64,000 nt of DNA. Origin: Blastomussa wellsi. Taxonomy: Eukaryota > Cnidaria > Anthozoa > Scleractinia > Plerogyridae. A program made the translations under genes and the position numbers. A model generated the notes under the pieces. That model was not told the origin of the DNA and did no database searches. It saw nothing but the letters and a program-made list of their open reading frames with translations. This document shows positions 53,167 through 62,859 of the stretch, piece by piece; position 1 is the first letter of the stretch; the number at the start of each line of letters is the position of its first letter. Location: assembly GCA_947652115.1 (NCBI GenBank), contig OX393574.1, forward strand, positions 12,255,900 through 12,319,899, read 5' to 3'.

Positions 53167-54406
53167 TCAGTATTGCACAGATTCCAATTGCTGTTTTAAT
53201 ATGTTCATCTGCGAGTCACTGATAACAAAGACGTAGCAGTTCACATTGCCTCCTCCGCTTGCCTTCCTCTCGAGCTCGAGCTGTACTCCGTCTTGGGTGT
53301 TTACGAGGCGCGTGCCGCTGCCGTGCAGCGACTGATCTGCCATGAAGCGCAGATCGATCAAAAGACCGAACTTGTCATCGCTGTAGAACTTTTTCAGATT
53401 CATGTGTGGCGTTTTTGTCTGGGGAAAGAAGCGACGGGCCGTCTCCCACATGTCCCTGTATAAGATGCCGTTGTTGTACAGCATGTTTGGCGAGCCGTTC
53501 ACCGTGACCCTGACTTTCGTCAGGCCAGGGTTGAAGTACTTTTCTGTATCTCTGGCTCCTGGAGCGTAAGGCTCGATGAACAGGAGAAGGATTCCTTTCA
53601 GGGACCTTCTCTGGGGGTTGACTCTGAGGTTAATCCTTTCCTTGGCTTTTGCGAAGGTGATCATCTGATCAAGCATCACGTGATCGTACATAAACTCCTT
53701 GCCAGCGGCATAAACACTGTCCGCGTCTTCCGCCAGAGTCTTGCTTCTGATCATTTCATACTCAAGCTGGATGTTTGTCAGCTTGTATTTAAGTTTTGTT
53801 GGGTCAGAGCCTTTGACAACCTGTAAGGCCGGCGCAAGGGTCAGCTCAAACAAGAGGTCGTGGTAAAGAGCTTGAGGGTAAAAGACTCCGTGGTCGGTCA
53901 GGATCTTGTGGTCCAGTCTGATTCGGTATTGAGCCGAAAACCTTGTTCAGCGCGTTTTCCGTGTTGACGCCCGAGGTTTTCTTATCCTTAGCATTTGAGC
54001 GGATCTTGCAGAGGTCCTCGCTCTGAATTCCATCGAGCAGCATGTTGTCCCGCTCCTCCTGCGAGAGGAAAAGGTCCTCCCAGATCTTGAAGATGTCATA
54101 CCCCACCGTGTCCTGCAGTATGGTGCCCGCGTACTTCACAACCAGTTTGTCAACCAGAGCGCGCCCGACGTTTTGAACGAGGAAGTTGCTGGGTTCCCCT
54201 CCAGACAAGTCGATGTTGAAAGGCAGTGCGAGCGAGCCGGGCACGAGGACCTCGTCCTCACACAGCTTGGGCACATAAACATTCAGGGTCTCGCTGGGGT
54301 TGGCGTCGCTACGATCAAAGGTAATACGTTTTACTGCACGCTCGGCTTTCATCGCGCCAAGATTTTTCTCTTTGTGCGTTGGCCGAAGGTTTGCTTTCAC
54401 CGCCAT
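53167..54406 (-). pseudogene. Major capsid protein (double jelly-roll type), one frameshift
   Basis: The N-terminal segment starts at ATG 54406 (MAVKANLRPTHKEKNLG, VPKLCEDEVLVPGSLALPFN, LVDKLVVKYAGTILQD) and is open to about 53940. The remainder (LTLAPALQVVKGSD, LEYEMIRSKTLA, VNPQRRSLKGILLLF, GGGNVNCYVFVISDSQMNIL) lies in another frame to the stop at 53167. Total ~410 residues. Sequence and position before the ATPase fit the Polinton MCP. The break is near 53930-53945. Function in the family: forms the hexameric capsomers of the icosahedral shell. Confidence 0.85.
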
Positions 54407-54441
54407 ATTTAAACAGAAATATACTTTTGTTTAAATATACA
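54407..54441. promoter_or_regulatory. Symmetric divergent promoter between capsid and coiled-coil genes
   Basis: Only 35 bp separate the two divergent start codons. They contain inverted ATTTAAAC and GTTTAAAT, each abutting one gene, around AGAAATATACTTTT. Similar TTTAAATATA or TATATAA boxes lie just before the other Polinton starts at 51372, 51819 and 52552. Confidence 0.6.
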
Positions 54442-55743
54442 ATGGCGGAAGGTTGTGAACACTTTGGATACGACGACCCTGAACTTGATCATGCTATTGA
54501 CCACGATGACGATGACGATGAACAAGAGACCAATACAACCCGTCCAATTCAGCCTGGCTCTGCATCGACACCCTACCATGGTGGCGAACAATATGAAATG
54601 CAAACAATGCAGCACGAACAGAGCGTGATGCCTGACACTTCTTACACCGAGGAAACTCCTTTGGTGGGCAGCAGTTCGCAATCACTGAGTGAACAAGCTT
54701 GGATTGCTGCAAAAGAGCAATTTCCGAACATGAGCTCAAGCAAGCTTGAGATATTTTACAGCCCAAAAAACGGAAGGCTTCAAGTTAAAATGTTTGGCGC
54801 CGGAAAAAAGGCATATGACATATTTACCACAAAAAGGGGTACAAAACAAAAGCATCTAAATCCAAGCCTTACCAAAGAAATAAAAACTGCACTCGGAAAG
54901 TCCATTTTTGAATTAAAGGAAGCCGTTCAACAAGATCTGGCTGAAAAAGTTAAAAATGCCATGGAAGAAATCAGAAACAGAATGAGAGTAATTGATGAAC
55001 AGAGAGCTGCTCTTGAAGATACACATGGTCCTTTGGATGAAAAAGAAATTCAAAAACTCAAACAGAAGAAAAAAAACCTTGAAAAAGAACATCAAGATAA
55101 AAGAAAGCAACTGGAACAAATCAACAAAACAGCAAAACAGGCGCCAAAATTAAAAGAAGATATACAGAAGCTCACAGAAGAAAATGCCAGGTTAAATAAA
55201 AACATAAGTGAAATTCAAGAAAAAATTGACACAGAAACCCTCAACGGGCTAAAAGTTCAAAAAGCAGAACTGGAACGCCAGAATGAAGAAGACAGGGCGA
55301 TCGTCAACGATGAGAATAAAACATCTTTTGATAGAGCTGCAGCAGAAGAAAGAATGGAACAGCGTAACGAAGAGATCAACCGGTTTGACACACAGATTGA
55401 GGAAACAGAACGAGAGAAGCCTCTTCGAGAAAGGGTCAAAGAGATCTTCAAAAAATATGGCGTGACAGTTACAGCAATCTTGCTTGCTGCTGGTGCCACG
55501 ATTGGTGCTGTCATTGGTGCCATTAAAAACTCGCTGAAAGACACCAGCGAAGCGTTGGGAAATGGATTGAAAGAGATTGGCAAAAAACTTGATTCAATTC
55601 TTCGCGGCCTCATTGGCTCGATTGTTTCTTTCCTATTCAAAGCAGCTGGGGAGGTCATCTCTTTTCTGGCAGAGCACACCTGGCTTCTGATTTTGGCTGT
55701 TGTGGCGTTTCTGGTCGAGACCTATGCAAAGAAGGAGCGTTAA
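54442..55743 (+). CDS. Large coiled-coil membrane protein of the Polinton, 433 aa
   Basis: The longest intact Polinton gene. The start at 54442 (AAAATGG-like context) follows the divergent promoter. Layout: acidic N-terminus with a run of Asp (residues ~15-27), Ser/Thr/Gln-rich to ~85, a globular stretch (IFYSPKNGRLQVKMFGAGKK) at ~97-120, a long Lys/Glu/Gln coiled coil (~150-330), a Gly/Ala hydrophobic segment (ILLAAGATIGAVIGAI, ~345-361) and a C-terminal hydrophobic pair ending LLILAVVAFLVE at ~415-425. It lies opposite the capsid genes. The architecture could suit a virion membrane or attachment/fusion-type protein, but no family was recognised and the role is open. Confidence 0.75.
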   Translation: MAEGCEHFGYDDPELDHAIDHDDDDDEQETNTTRPIQPGSASTPYHGGEQYEMQTMQHEQSVMPDTSYTEETPLVGSSSQSLSEQAWIAAKEQFPNMSSSKLEIFYSPKNGRLQVKMFGAGKKAYDIFTTKRGTKQKHLNPSLTKEIKTALGKSIFELKEAVQQDLAEKVKNAMEEIRNRMRVIDEQRAALEDTHGPLDEKEIQKLKQKKKNLEKEHQDKRKQLEQINKTAKQAPKLKEDIQKLTEENARLNKNISEIQEKIDTETLNGLKVQKAELERQNEEDRAIVNDENKTSFDRAAAEERMEQRNEEINRFDTQIEETEREKPLRERVKEIFKKYGVTVTAILLAAGATIGAVIGAIKNSLKDTSEALGNGLKEIGKKLDSILRGLIGSIVSFLFKAAGEVISFLAEHTWLLILAVVAFLVETYAKKER

Positions 55744-57432
55744 CGCAATGTCAAGAATGCCAAACCCGCAACTGCAACCGCGCCAACAGCGACAGCTATT
55801 TTGTTGTTGAGATGTCTCTGGCTGCCGGAGCAAGCCGTTGGCGTTGGTTCAGATTCCCTCCTCTGCAGCTGTTTGGGATACAGGGATGGCTCTTTTTTGT
55901 CACTGCTGCTTTGTGAATTGGATTCGAAGGGTGACTGTTTGGCGGGTTTATTTTCGTTTTCCCGCCGTCCATCAGCCGAAGCGCTGCTTTTTTTGTGCTT
56001 TTGTTTGCCCCGTCGTTGACCCCCAGCTTCATACCCGGTATCGCTTGTTTGAGTTGGTTGTTGTAGCCAACCGTGCTTTCTGTGTTTAAAACCATCCGCG
56101 CGGACATCAGCCAGGCCCCCGGGCACACAGCAACGTTCAACCGTACCTTTGCCTCGTCTACGGCAAGTTGGTAACGTTGCACGCTTTTTGCCAGGTCAGG
56201 CTGCCTTATCGCGTCTTCCACCAAGACGAGGAACTCGCTCTGCGCCTCATTTGCGCGCCCCCATCGCCCAGGATGCTGCTGCGGACGTTGAGTTGCGCGC
56301 CCAAGACAACGAAAACGAACGCCTCTATCGACTGGTTTATTCGCGACAAACCCGCCTGGGTCAAACCTGCCGAGGTTTTGGGCGCAAACCAATTGAATTG
56401 CTCTTCCGCGGCGTCGTTTCTTATGAAGCATACTGAAATTCCCTTTTCTGACGCCTTTGGGTCCTCGTAGTCGAATTTTGCTTTTGCCGATGGATAGGGC
56501 ACGTCCAGTATGAAAGGGTCGCGGCAATAAATGTAAACGCTCCCCAGCCCGTGGTTTTCCCCGTACGTGAAGCGGAAATCGGTTGACGGGGGAACGCCGA
56601 ACTCTGCGCACAATCTTTTGTAAGACGCCACGTCGTAATGGTTGTTGATCTGACTGAATGTTGGGTCGCCCGGCAACGCGCTCAAGCTTTGGATGCCTCC
56701 GAGCTGATACAGGATGCGCCGAACCGTGAAGTACATGTGGAAGATGTAGAAAGCCCGCACCTGCGGCGGCAGATTCATCGTTGTGTGATCTTTGTCAAAT
56801 ACTTCTCGAGATATTCCGCAACCTGTCGTCGCACACCACACTGCAAAGTTCAGCTGCTGTTCCCAGAAAGATAGATCAGGCCCCGCCCGCAATTTTTTTG
56901 CGGGCTTTGACGTTTCGAACTTTATCTGTTCCTGAAATATCTCTCTGAACTTTGTCGTAAAATACTGGTCAGGGGAGACATAAATATTGATTGCTTTGTT
57001 GAATATTTTCTTCAAACTTGGCGCAGCGTCTTGAAATTCAACTGCTGGAACCGGCAGCGAACTTTTTTCTGCCCTGGGCGATAACTGGTAAGGGAAGCCA
57101 CCAACGTCAACACCCAGCGCGCTTTTCATACCTGCACTCCAATATTTGCGGTCTGAACCGAAGACGCTTTGCAGACCGCCTTCACCCTCTTTGTAAAATA
57201 TTTCAGCTGTTGCTGTGTTGTCCAACGCTAAAATTGTCTGTGCTACAAATTTGCTTTTGTTGGCCCTCGGAAACCGTGCAGAAAAAGTCGCCCACGCCTT
57301 GGCTTGTGCAACCTTCGCGTTCGCCTCGGGGTTTTGATTCCATTTCATGACGTTGGCAGACTGCGCTCTTTTTTCGAGATAGTCAAACGCAACAGAATCT
57401 GAATGTGTACGTGCGGTTTTGAAGATGTTCAT
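55740..57432 (-). pseudogene. Polinton protein of unknown role, ~550 aa, two frameshifts
   Basis: From ATG 57432, about 400 residues are open (MNIFKTARTHSDSVAFDYLE, VMKWNQNPEANAKVA, AWATFSARFPRANKSKF, GGISVCF-like end). A break near 56220 moves the frame (LVLVEDAIRQPDLAKSV, YQLAVDEAKVRLNVAV). A second at ~55990-56030 leads to a Lys/Ser-rich linker and a C-terminal hydrophobic helix (IAVAVGAVAVAGLAFLTLR). Its TAA overlaps the TAA of the convergent gene at 55743 within one TTAA. The protein is familiar as a recurrent companion of coral Polintons but has no function I can name. Confidence 0.65.
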
Positions 57433-57487
57433 CTTTTATTACTCCCCATTATTTTTTAATTCGAAATTTATGTGCAACAACAATAAA

Positions 57488-58166
57488 ATGGTTGTGCTTA
57501 CTATTGTAACAACAGAAAACGGTCACACTGTTTACTTTGACAAGCCAATTCAGAAACCGAGTTATATCCGGCTGTTAAGTTGTTCGCTTTATAACTCGTG
57601 GAACAACTTAAGAGAAACGGGGAAAGTGTTTTATGAAAGGAAAGGGGAGAAAAAACAAGACAAAACTCATTTGCTACCTGGCAACTATGATCTCGAAAGT
57701 ATCCAAAACTTTTTCAACGAAGGTTTCGTGGAAAAAAATATTTTCTGTAACGAGGGGTACATTCGGGAGAACAGTAATCATTGCCCCAAACACAAACAAA
57801 ATTGGCACAAAATTTGCTTTGAGTGACAGTTTGAAATTTTTTCTTGACAAAAACGGCAATAATCTTGTCTACTCGCACATTGTTCTCGATGGTGTAAAAA
57901 CTGAGAACTTTTATTTTATCCACTGTGATTTAGTGGACAGAGAGCAGAACCTTTTCAACGGCAAGCACTCAAGTGTTATTGCGAGCTTTGACATTAAAGG
58001 AAATCCTTATGAAAAAGTTTTATATCAGAGCGGGGAGCAACATGTTCTGAGGGTCACAAATACAGGCAAAGAAGTGTCAAGTTTGACCATCTCGGTAAAA
58101 AATGAAAATGGCGAACTGTTTGACTTTCACGGGTTCCCAATTCATTTTATTTTAGAGATGAATTGA
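57488..58166 (+). pseudogene. Probable penton/minor capsid protein, one frameshift
   Basis: From ATG 57488 (or 57470) the frame carries MVVLTIVTTENGH, PSYIRLLSCSLYNSWNNL and LLPGNYDLESIQNFF. It breaks around 57740-57790, after which the other frame gives LSDSLKFFLDKNG, FYFIHCDLVDREQN and a C-terminal LTISVKNENGELFDFHG. The pattern of an N-terminal strand block, HCDLVD and a final ISV.NENG.LFDF.G agrees with single-jelly-roll minor capsid proteins of Polintons and related viruses. These occupy the capsid vertices. Confidence 0.7.
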
Positions 58167-58182
58167 AATGTTATAATATGCC

Positions 58183-58819
58183 ATGTCTTCAGCAAATGTG
58201 TTGCCAAGTGCACCGCCTGATAATATTTATCCAGAGCTTCCCCTCTCAAGAACCAATTTCCGGCTAACTGAGATCAGCAAAATTGAAAAAGAAATTGCCG
58301 ATGAGGCTGAACATTACAGGCTTGTGTTGAAAAAATACAAGAAAGCTCGGAAAGTGATTCACTATTCCGCGGTCTCTCTTGGCGCTGTATCTGTCGCCCT
58401 GTCTTCCGGGGCCGTTGCAAGTTCACTCACTAGTGTCGGAATTGTGGTCGGTGCGCCTATTGCTGGAATTGCCGCCCTTTCAGGTTTTGCTTCCACACAG
58501 GCCTGACAGTTGTTAACAAGAAGCATGAAAGGAAAGTTAAGAAGCACACGAAAATTCAAGCTCTGGCACTTGCAAAGCATGACTCAATAAAAAGCTCCGT
58601 CTCTCAAGCTCTTGATGATAACAATGTTTCCGACTCTGAATTCAAACAGATATCTCGTGAAATGCAGAAATATCGTGAACTCAAAGAGAGACTGCGGGAA
58701 AACTTCGTGGAAAAACGGACCGATTCGCCGGATCTTGAAATGATAAAAAAGCAGGTTCGGCAAGAGTTTCGGCAAGAGCTTCGAAAAAAACCGACGGCGT
58801 CCAGCACAAATTTGAACTA
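58183..58819 (+). pseudogene. Polinton membrane protein with Gly/Ala hydrophobic core, one frameshift
   Basis: The ATG at 58183 starts 17 bp after the penton stop. Residues ~25-60 are helical (EISKIEKEIADEAEHYRLVL), followed by a long small-residue hydrophobic stretch (VSLGAVSVALSSGAVASS, VGIVVGAPIAGIAALSG). The frame breaks near 58495 and continues as a charged helical tail (HERKVKKHTKIQALALAKHD, REMQKYRELKERLREN) to TAA at 58817-58819. It is typical of Polinton gene sets in cnidarians by recollection. The biochemical role is unknown; a membrane-active role is possible. Confidence 0.65.
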
Positions 58820-59215
58820 AACTTTGAGACAAAAAAAAACAAAAATCTCTCTTTCTGTTTTAAAAAGTAGATGAGACCAGTCTTTCCCTCTGGTGGCCTT
58901 TGTCCCTTGCAAAAAAAAAAAATTCCCAACGCGTGCGCGGGGCACACAAAAATCCAAAATGCTTCTGCTTTTCCACACGAATTTCTGTATTTACAAGGAA
59001 CTTTCAACACCCGTTTGGCAGAGCGAGGTCAGACGGATAACACAGCAAGTTTTAGAGGCAATGTGCGAGGTGGGCTCTAAAAATCGACAGTTCGATCGAG
59101 CGCTTTGACCAAATTTTGTTGTTCCACCAACTTCTGTGGCCGAAAAAGAACTCACGCTGAAGGTTTTGCTCGCCAAGACGTGTGCGGGGAGCCATTTCTC
59201 CGAGGGCAGGTATCA
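58820..59215. other. Polinton right internal region, no secure gene
   Basis: An open frame at 58893-59108 (KELSTPVWQSEVRRITQQVL) has a short helical stretch that could be a decayed small gene. No start context or family supports it. Confidence 0.35.
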
Positions 59216-59880
59216 ATCTCTAATTGGTTGACATCAGCTCGTGCAAAACACGTTCAAAATTTTTCTTTGCCTTTTTTTGTTTGCGAATTAGACGCTGTTT
59301 AAGTGTGCTCCCGCCGCAAGAAAGACATAGACGGTAATCACACAAAACGCCAACGCCACAGCTGCGGCATGGTGCGGGCCTTTTCATTCCTCTTTTGAGC
59401 TGAAAGTTATGCTGCCCGCAATATACTCCGACACACTTTTTACCACAATTCTCTTTCCGATTACGCATTAACCATACGCAGTTGTTTGTTCCGCGTACCA
59501 TTGTGCTGTTTACATGGTGCCGCTTCTTTCTAATTGCCCGAACAGCCAACGGCCAGGGAGTTGTCCTTCCTTAAGTAGTAAAGCCGGAGGTTAATGAATA
59601 CAACCTGATAATTCAGCGTTTTAGTTTCCCGTTTTAAAGCTCCCAACGGCGAAGTTTTGTTTGCACATTTGCTTCCTCATTTGTTGAATCGAGATTTCGC
59701 TTCCCCCGTGGGCGACTCAGCTCGACAAGTCGAAGCTGAGTCTTCATACATTTCGAAATCTCGACTTCAGCGATAGAAAGCGATGCGCAAACTGGCTGTT
59801 TTTTGCCGTTGGGAGCTTTAAAACAGGAAACTAAAACGGTGATGATCAGGTGGTATTCATTAACTTCCGGCTTTACTACT
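59216..59880. repeat. Right terminal inverted repeat of the Polinton
   Basis: The 665-bp repeat is complementary to the left end. Its outer 307 bp (59574-59880) form a near-palindrome starting AGTAGTAAAGCCGG and ending CCGGCTTTACTACT. Its inner part carries an intact Cys-rich gene. The inner boundary is the ATCTC at 59216-59220. Confidence 0.85.
59220..59501 (-). CDS. Terminal-repeat Cys-rich (zinc-ribbon-like) protein, 93 aa
   Basis: The ATG at 59501 is the first credible start (the longer open frame upstream begins at TTG). The protein has NCVWLMRNRKENCGKKCVG, YCGQHN, then CRSC...CDYRLCLSCGG and a basic helical tail (KQRLIRKQKKAKKNFERVL). About ten Cys, including two C-x2-C pairs, suggest one or two zinc-binding knuckles, and the basic tail suggests nucleic-acid binding. 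Because it lies in the inverted repeat, a complete element would carry two copies facing inward. The left one is broken. Confidence 0.7.
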   Translation of the reverse strand: MVRGTNNCVWLMRNRKENCGKKCVGVYCGQHNFQLKRGMKRPAPCRSCGVGVLCDYRLCLSCGGSTLKQRLIRKQKKAKKNFERVLHELMSTN

Positions 59881-61287
59881 CTCCCCTTCAAATTTGCCTC
59901 GCTTGCCCGCGTGGCTATAGAAACGTAATAGGTACTCTTCGAAGTACAATTTGGGATTAATTGAACTTCTCTCGTCCAATCAGAATAAAGTAATTTCTTT
60001 GAGTGTAGTATAAAATGGATAAACGCCCTTTTCCAAGGTTTAATAAGATGCCAAGGAGGCAAAATGTAAACATTGACGGCTTCTTATATTACACTTTGGA
60101 GTCCCAAGTTACGAGATGTTTGAAATATCTTAGTTTACAACTTTCTATATTAGCGGAAACTCAGTCGTTTATCGGAGATCTTAAAATCTAGATCTTCCAA
60201 TCTGATGGGTTCTCCCGGGCGTTTCTTTTTGATGGTATAACACGTTGACTTCGCACGCGCGTTGCTCATTAAACAAACTGTATACCTTGATATTTGGTTT
60301 TGGAATATATTCAATTTAGAAGTTTTTACCAAAACAGTCGGAGAACTCGTCCTCGTTTTCAATGAAAATCGGATTCGTGGAATTAAAGTAGCTACGTCAC
60401 CGTTCGTGCACTTTGAAAAATTTAGCCTAAATTTGTCAAAATCGTAATTTCCTATCCGTTTCAATCTCCTCCATCCTCAGCCACCCTTGTTCCGATTTGG
60501 TTTAGTATCACTTCTTTGGTGTTTTTCTTCCTTAGCAAACTATTATTTTTAGGCTTCCTACATTTTAAAGTTATTTTTGGTTGTCGAAGAACTGACTCAA
60601 ACATCGCGACTTTAAATAGAACGTTTGGAAAAGGTCACCTGGGTACATCTATTCCTGTTCCATTTATGTTCCTGGTGCCTGAGGCATGATTTGTTTTGAA
60701 TTTTTTGTTTTGATTTGTTTTCCGTCCACAGAAAAATGAAAATCGAATCAATAATTTATATTTACATTTGAAACTTGGTTGGACAACAAATTTAATCGAT
60801 CGAAATAAGAATCAAACTCATGATTCTTAACTTTGTGACATGAGAAAGCAAAAGCCTTCCGGTCTTTAATTTCCATTTTGTGGGAGATATTTAAACGTGA
60901 CCGGAAAACCTTGAAAAGAAAATTGAAATTAAAATTTATGACATTTTTTAATTAAAAAGAAATACGAATGGACCAAAACTAATGAAAATGTCCATATAAT
61001 TAAAATAGCTTTATGAGGTAAACACGTGTTCATTCCAATCCTTAAATAACAATGCGTAGAATTCGGATCAGTACGATAATTTTAAAATGATTATGTTTTA
61101 CTATACATTTGAACAGAAAGAAATAATGTCCATTACAACGGCGAGTGGTTATTTAATGACAGTTGTGTAAACAAGTTATACCTTATAAATATTGAACATT
61201 TTTTAAAGCATTTCTCTTCGGGAAGAAACTACCGATCTGCGAAGCCCACGAAGCAATTTTCCAAAAATTAACAAGACAATCTGATTG
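59881..61287. other. Intergenic region upstream of the GPCR
   Basis: No gene was recognised. 60450-60570 is related to 20140-20260 (TTTAGTATCACTTCTTTGGTG). A minus-strand frame at 60150-60464 has no family signature. Confidence 0.45.
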
Positions 61288-62328
61288 ATGGCAAATTTCA
61301 CAAACTTCAGCAACTTGGATGGAGCTAGCTACGAAGCAGTACAACGAATAGCCTGCACAGCATCCCTTCACGGAGAATATTTTTTCTATTCACTAACAGC
61401 TGTAAATATTCTTCTCGGCATCAGTGCGTCCCTGGGAAACGCTTTGATGCTTGTTGCTCTTCAAAAGGAGACTTCCCTTCATCCACCGTCAAAACTAATG
61501 TACAAATGCCTCTCAGTGACTGATCTTTGTGTTGGCATTTTTGCACAGCCTCTATTTCTTATTCAGCTAATGTCAGCAGCGCATCATCGAAAACAACTTT
61601 GTTTCACCATTTTGAGGATCAACGACGTGACAGGTCCAATTTTCAGTGGAGTGTCTTTGCTGACAATTACTGCATTGAGTGTGGAAAGACTTGTTGCCCT
61701 CTCTTTGGCACTAAGATACAGAGCAGTGAGGCAAGTCATAACGTTAAACCGAACGCGCGTGGTGGTGATTTGCATTTGGATTTTTAACATTTCCACCAAC
61801 AGTTTAAGAAGCTTTTGGAGTTACTTTTTAATCTCAAGGGTAATTTCTGTGGTCATTTATTCCTCTCTAGCAATCTCAGCGCTGTCGTACGTAAAGATTT
61901 TCATGACAATGCGCCGCCACAGCAATGCAATGCAGGATATTGTTCAGCAAGGGCGTCCGAACAGGGAAGGAAATTCCCTTAACATAGCACGATACAGAAA
62001 GACAGTTTCCGCTGCACTGATTGTCCAGTTAACAATGATAGCTTGTTATCTTCCTTATGCTGTAGTTGTCGCTATGGTGCGCCAGTCTCCCTCGCTAAAC
62101 CTTGCCGTTCGACTGGCTATAACTCTTGTATTCTTAAACTCATCTCTGAACCCGATTCTCTATTGTTGGAAGATTAACGGAGTGAAGCAAACAGTGAAGG
62201 AAATATTTAGACAATTCAGGTGTAATTTTTGTAAGTTCACTGGTTTGGATCTGCAGTCATCTCGTAGCATTACAGTTAACAGTAATTCTGGAATAGTAAC
62301 GCTTTTACAATTTAGGAACGAAAAGTAA
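61288..62328 (+). CDS. Class A (rhodopsin-like) G-protein-coupled receptor, intronless
   Basis: The protein is 346 aa from ATG 61288 (the frame extends one codon to a TTG). The N-terminus has two N-glycosylation sites (NFT, NFS). Seven hydrophobic segments carry the family marks: GN at 50-51 (TM1), LSVTDL with Asp79 (TM2), SVERL at 132-136 in place of DRY (TM3), CYLP at 253-256 in place of CWxP (TM6) and NPILY at 288-292 (TM7). Cys105 stands at the start of TM3, but no partner Cys is evident in the second extracellular loop. Intronless receptors of this type, loosely adenosine/melanocortin-like, are greatly expanded in corals. The ligand cannot be told. Confidence 0.92.
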   Translation: MANFTNFSNLDGASYEAVQRIACTASLHGEYFFYSLTAVNILLGISASLGNALMLVALQKETSLHPPSKLMYKCLSVTDLCVGIFAQPLFLIQLMSAAHHRKQLCFTILRINDVTGPIFSGVSLLTITALSVERLVALSLALRYRAVRQVITLNRTRVVVICIWIFNISTNSLRSFWSYFLISRVISVVIYSSLAISALSYVKIFMTMRRHSNAMQDIVQQGRPNREGNSLNIARYRKTVSAALIVQLTMIACYLPYAVVVAMVRQSPSLNLAVRLAITLVFLNSSLNPILYCWKINGVKQTVKEIFRQFRCNFCKFTGLDLQSSRSITVNSNSGIVTLLQFRNEK

Positions 62329-62859
62329 AGATATGTATTCCAAACTGCTATCATCTCTTGCATTCTATAGGCAAAAAAATTGTATGATCAATAACTATTA
62401 AATCTGTTATCAATGAAAAGTTCTTGTCAATGTGTTATGTAGTGTATTTGTTGTAAGTCATAGTTATCTTGTCCTTTCTTGCAATTGGGAGGGAACCCAA
62501 GTATTAGGTTTCCTTACCATTTATACTTATCAATCGTTTTTGATATCTTCTTTATTATTAATTCATGTAAATGTTTATATAATAGCAAATAAGAAAAAAA
62601 TGAGATCTAACAGTGATAGATTTTCTCTCAGTTTGTTTCTTTTTTAAGAAACTGAAATATTTTCGGGATTAACCAGAATTTGGTTTAGTTTGCATTGAAA
62701 TAATAGTAAATCTAGTAGTTTGAGCTTTTAAGGCTGCCCTTAAAAATTGAAATTCAACAGGCACAGAATAATTATTTCTTTTAACAGCACTACATAAACG
62801 TTTTCACTCAATAGCCGTTATTGAATATATAATGACCACAAACAAGAGTTTTATACAGA

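Larger units (their letters stand above)
47230..59880. mobile_element. Maverick/Polinton (adintovirus-like) endogenous DNA-virus element
   Basis: The element starts AGTAGTAAAGCC and ends GGCTTTACTACT, the AG...CT termini typical of Polintons. TCTCCC flanks it at 47224-47229 and 59880-59885 (one base shared with the terminus), matching the family's 6-bp target duplication. The internal set of protein-primed-type PolB, integrase N-terminus, packaging ATPase, double-jelly-roll-type capsid and penton-like protein is diagnostic. The copy is disabled: PolB lacks its catalytic end, the integrase is almost gone, and the ATPase, capsid, penton and two accessory genes carry frameshifts. No adenain-type protease was recognised, and it may lie in the deletion. 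Total length is 12.65 kb including a ~1-kb LINE. Confidence 0.9.

Noticed and set aside
60150..60464. 104-codon minus-strand frame
   Set aside because: No family signature, partly within a dispersed repeat related to 20.2 kb.
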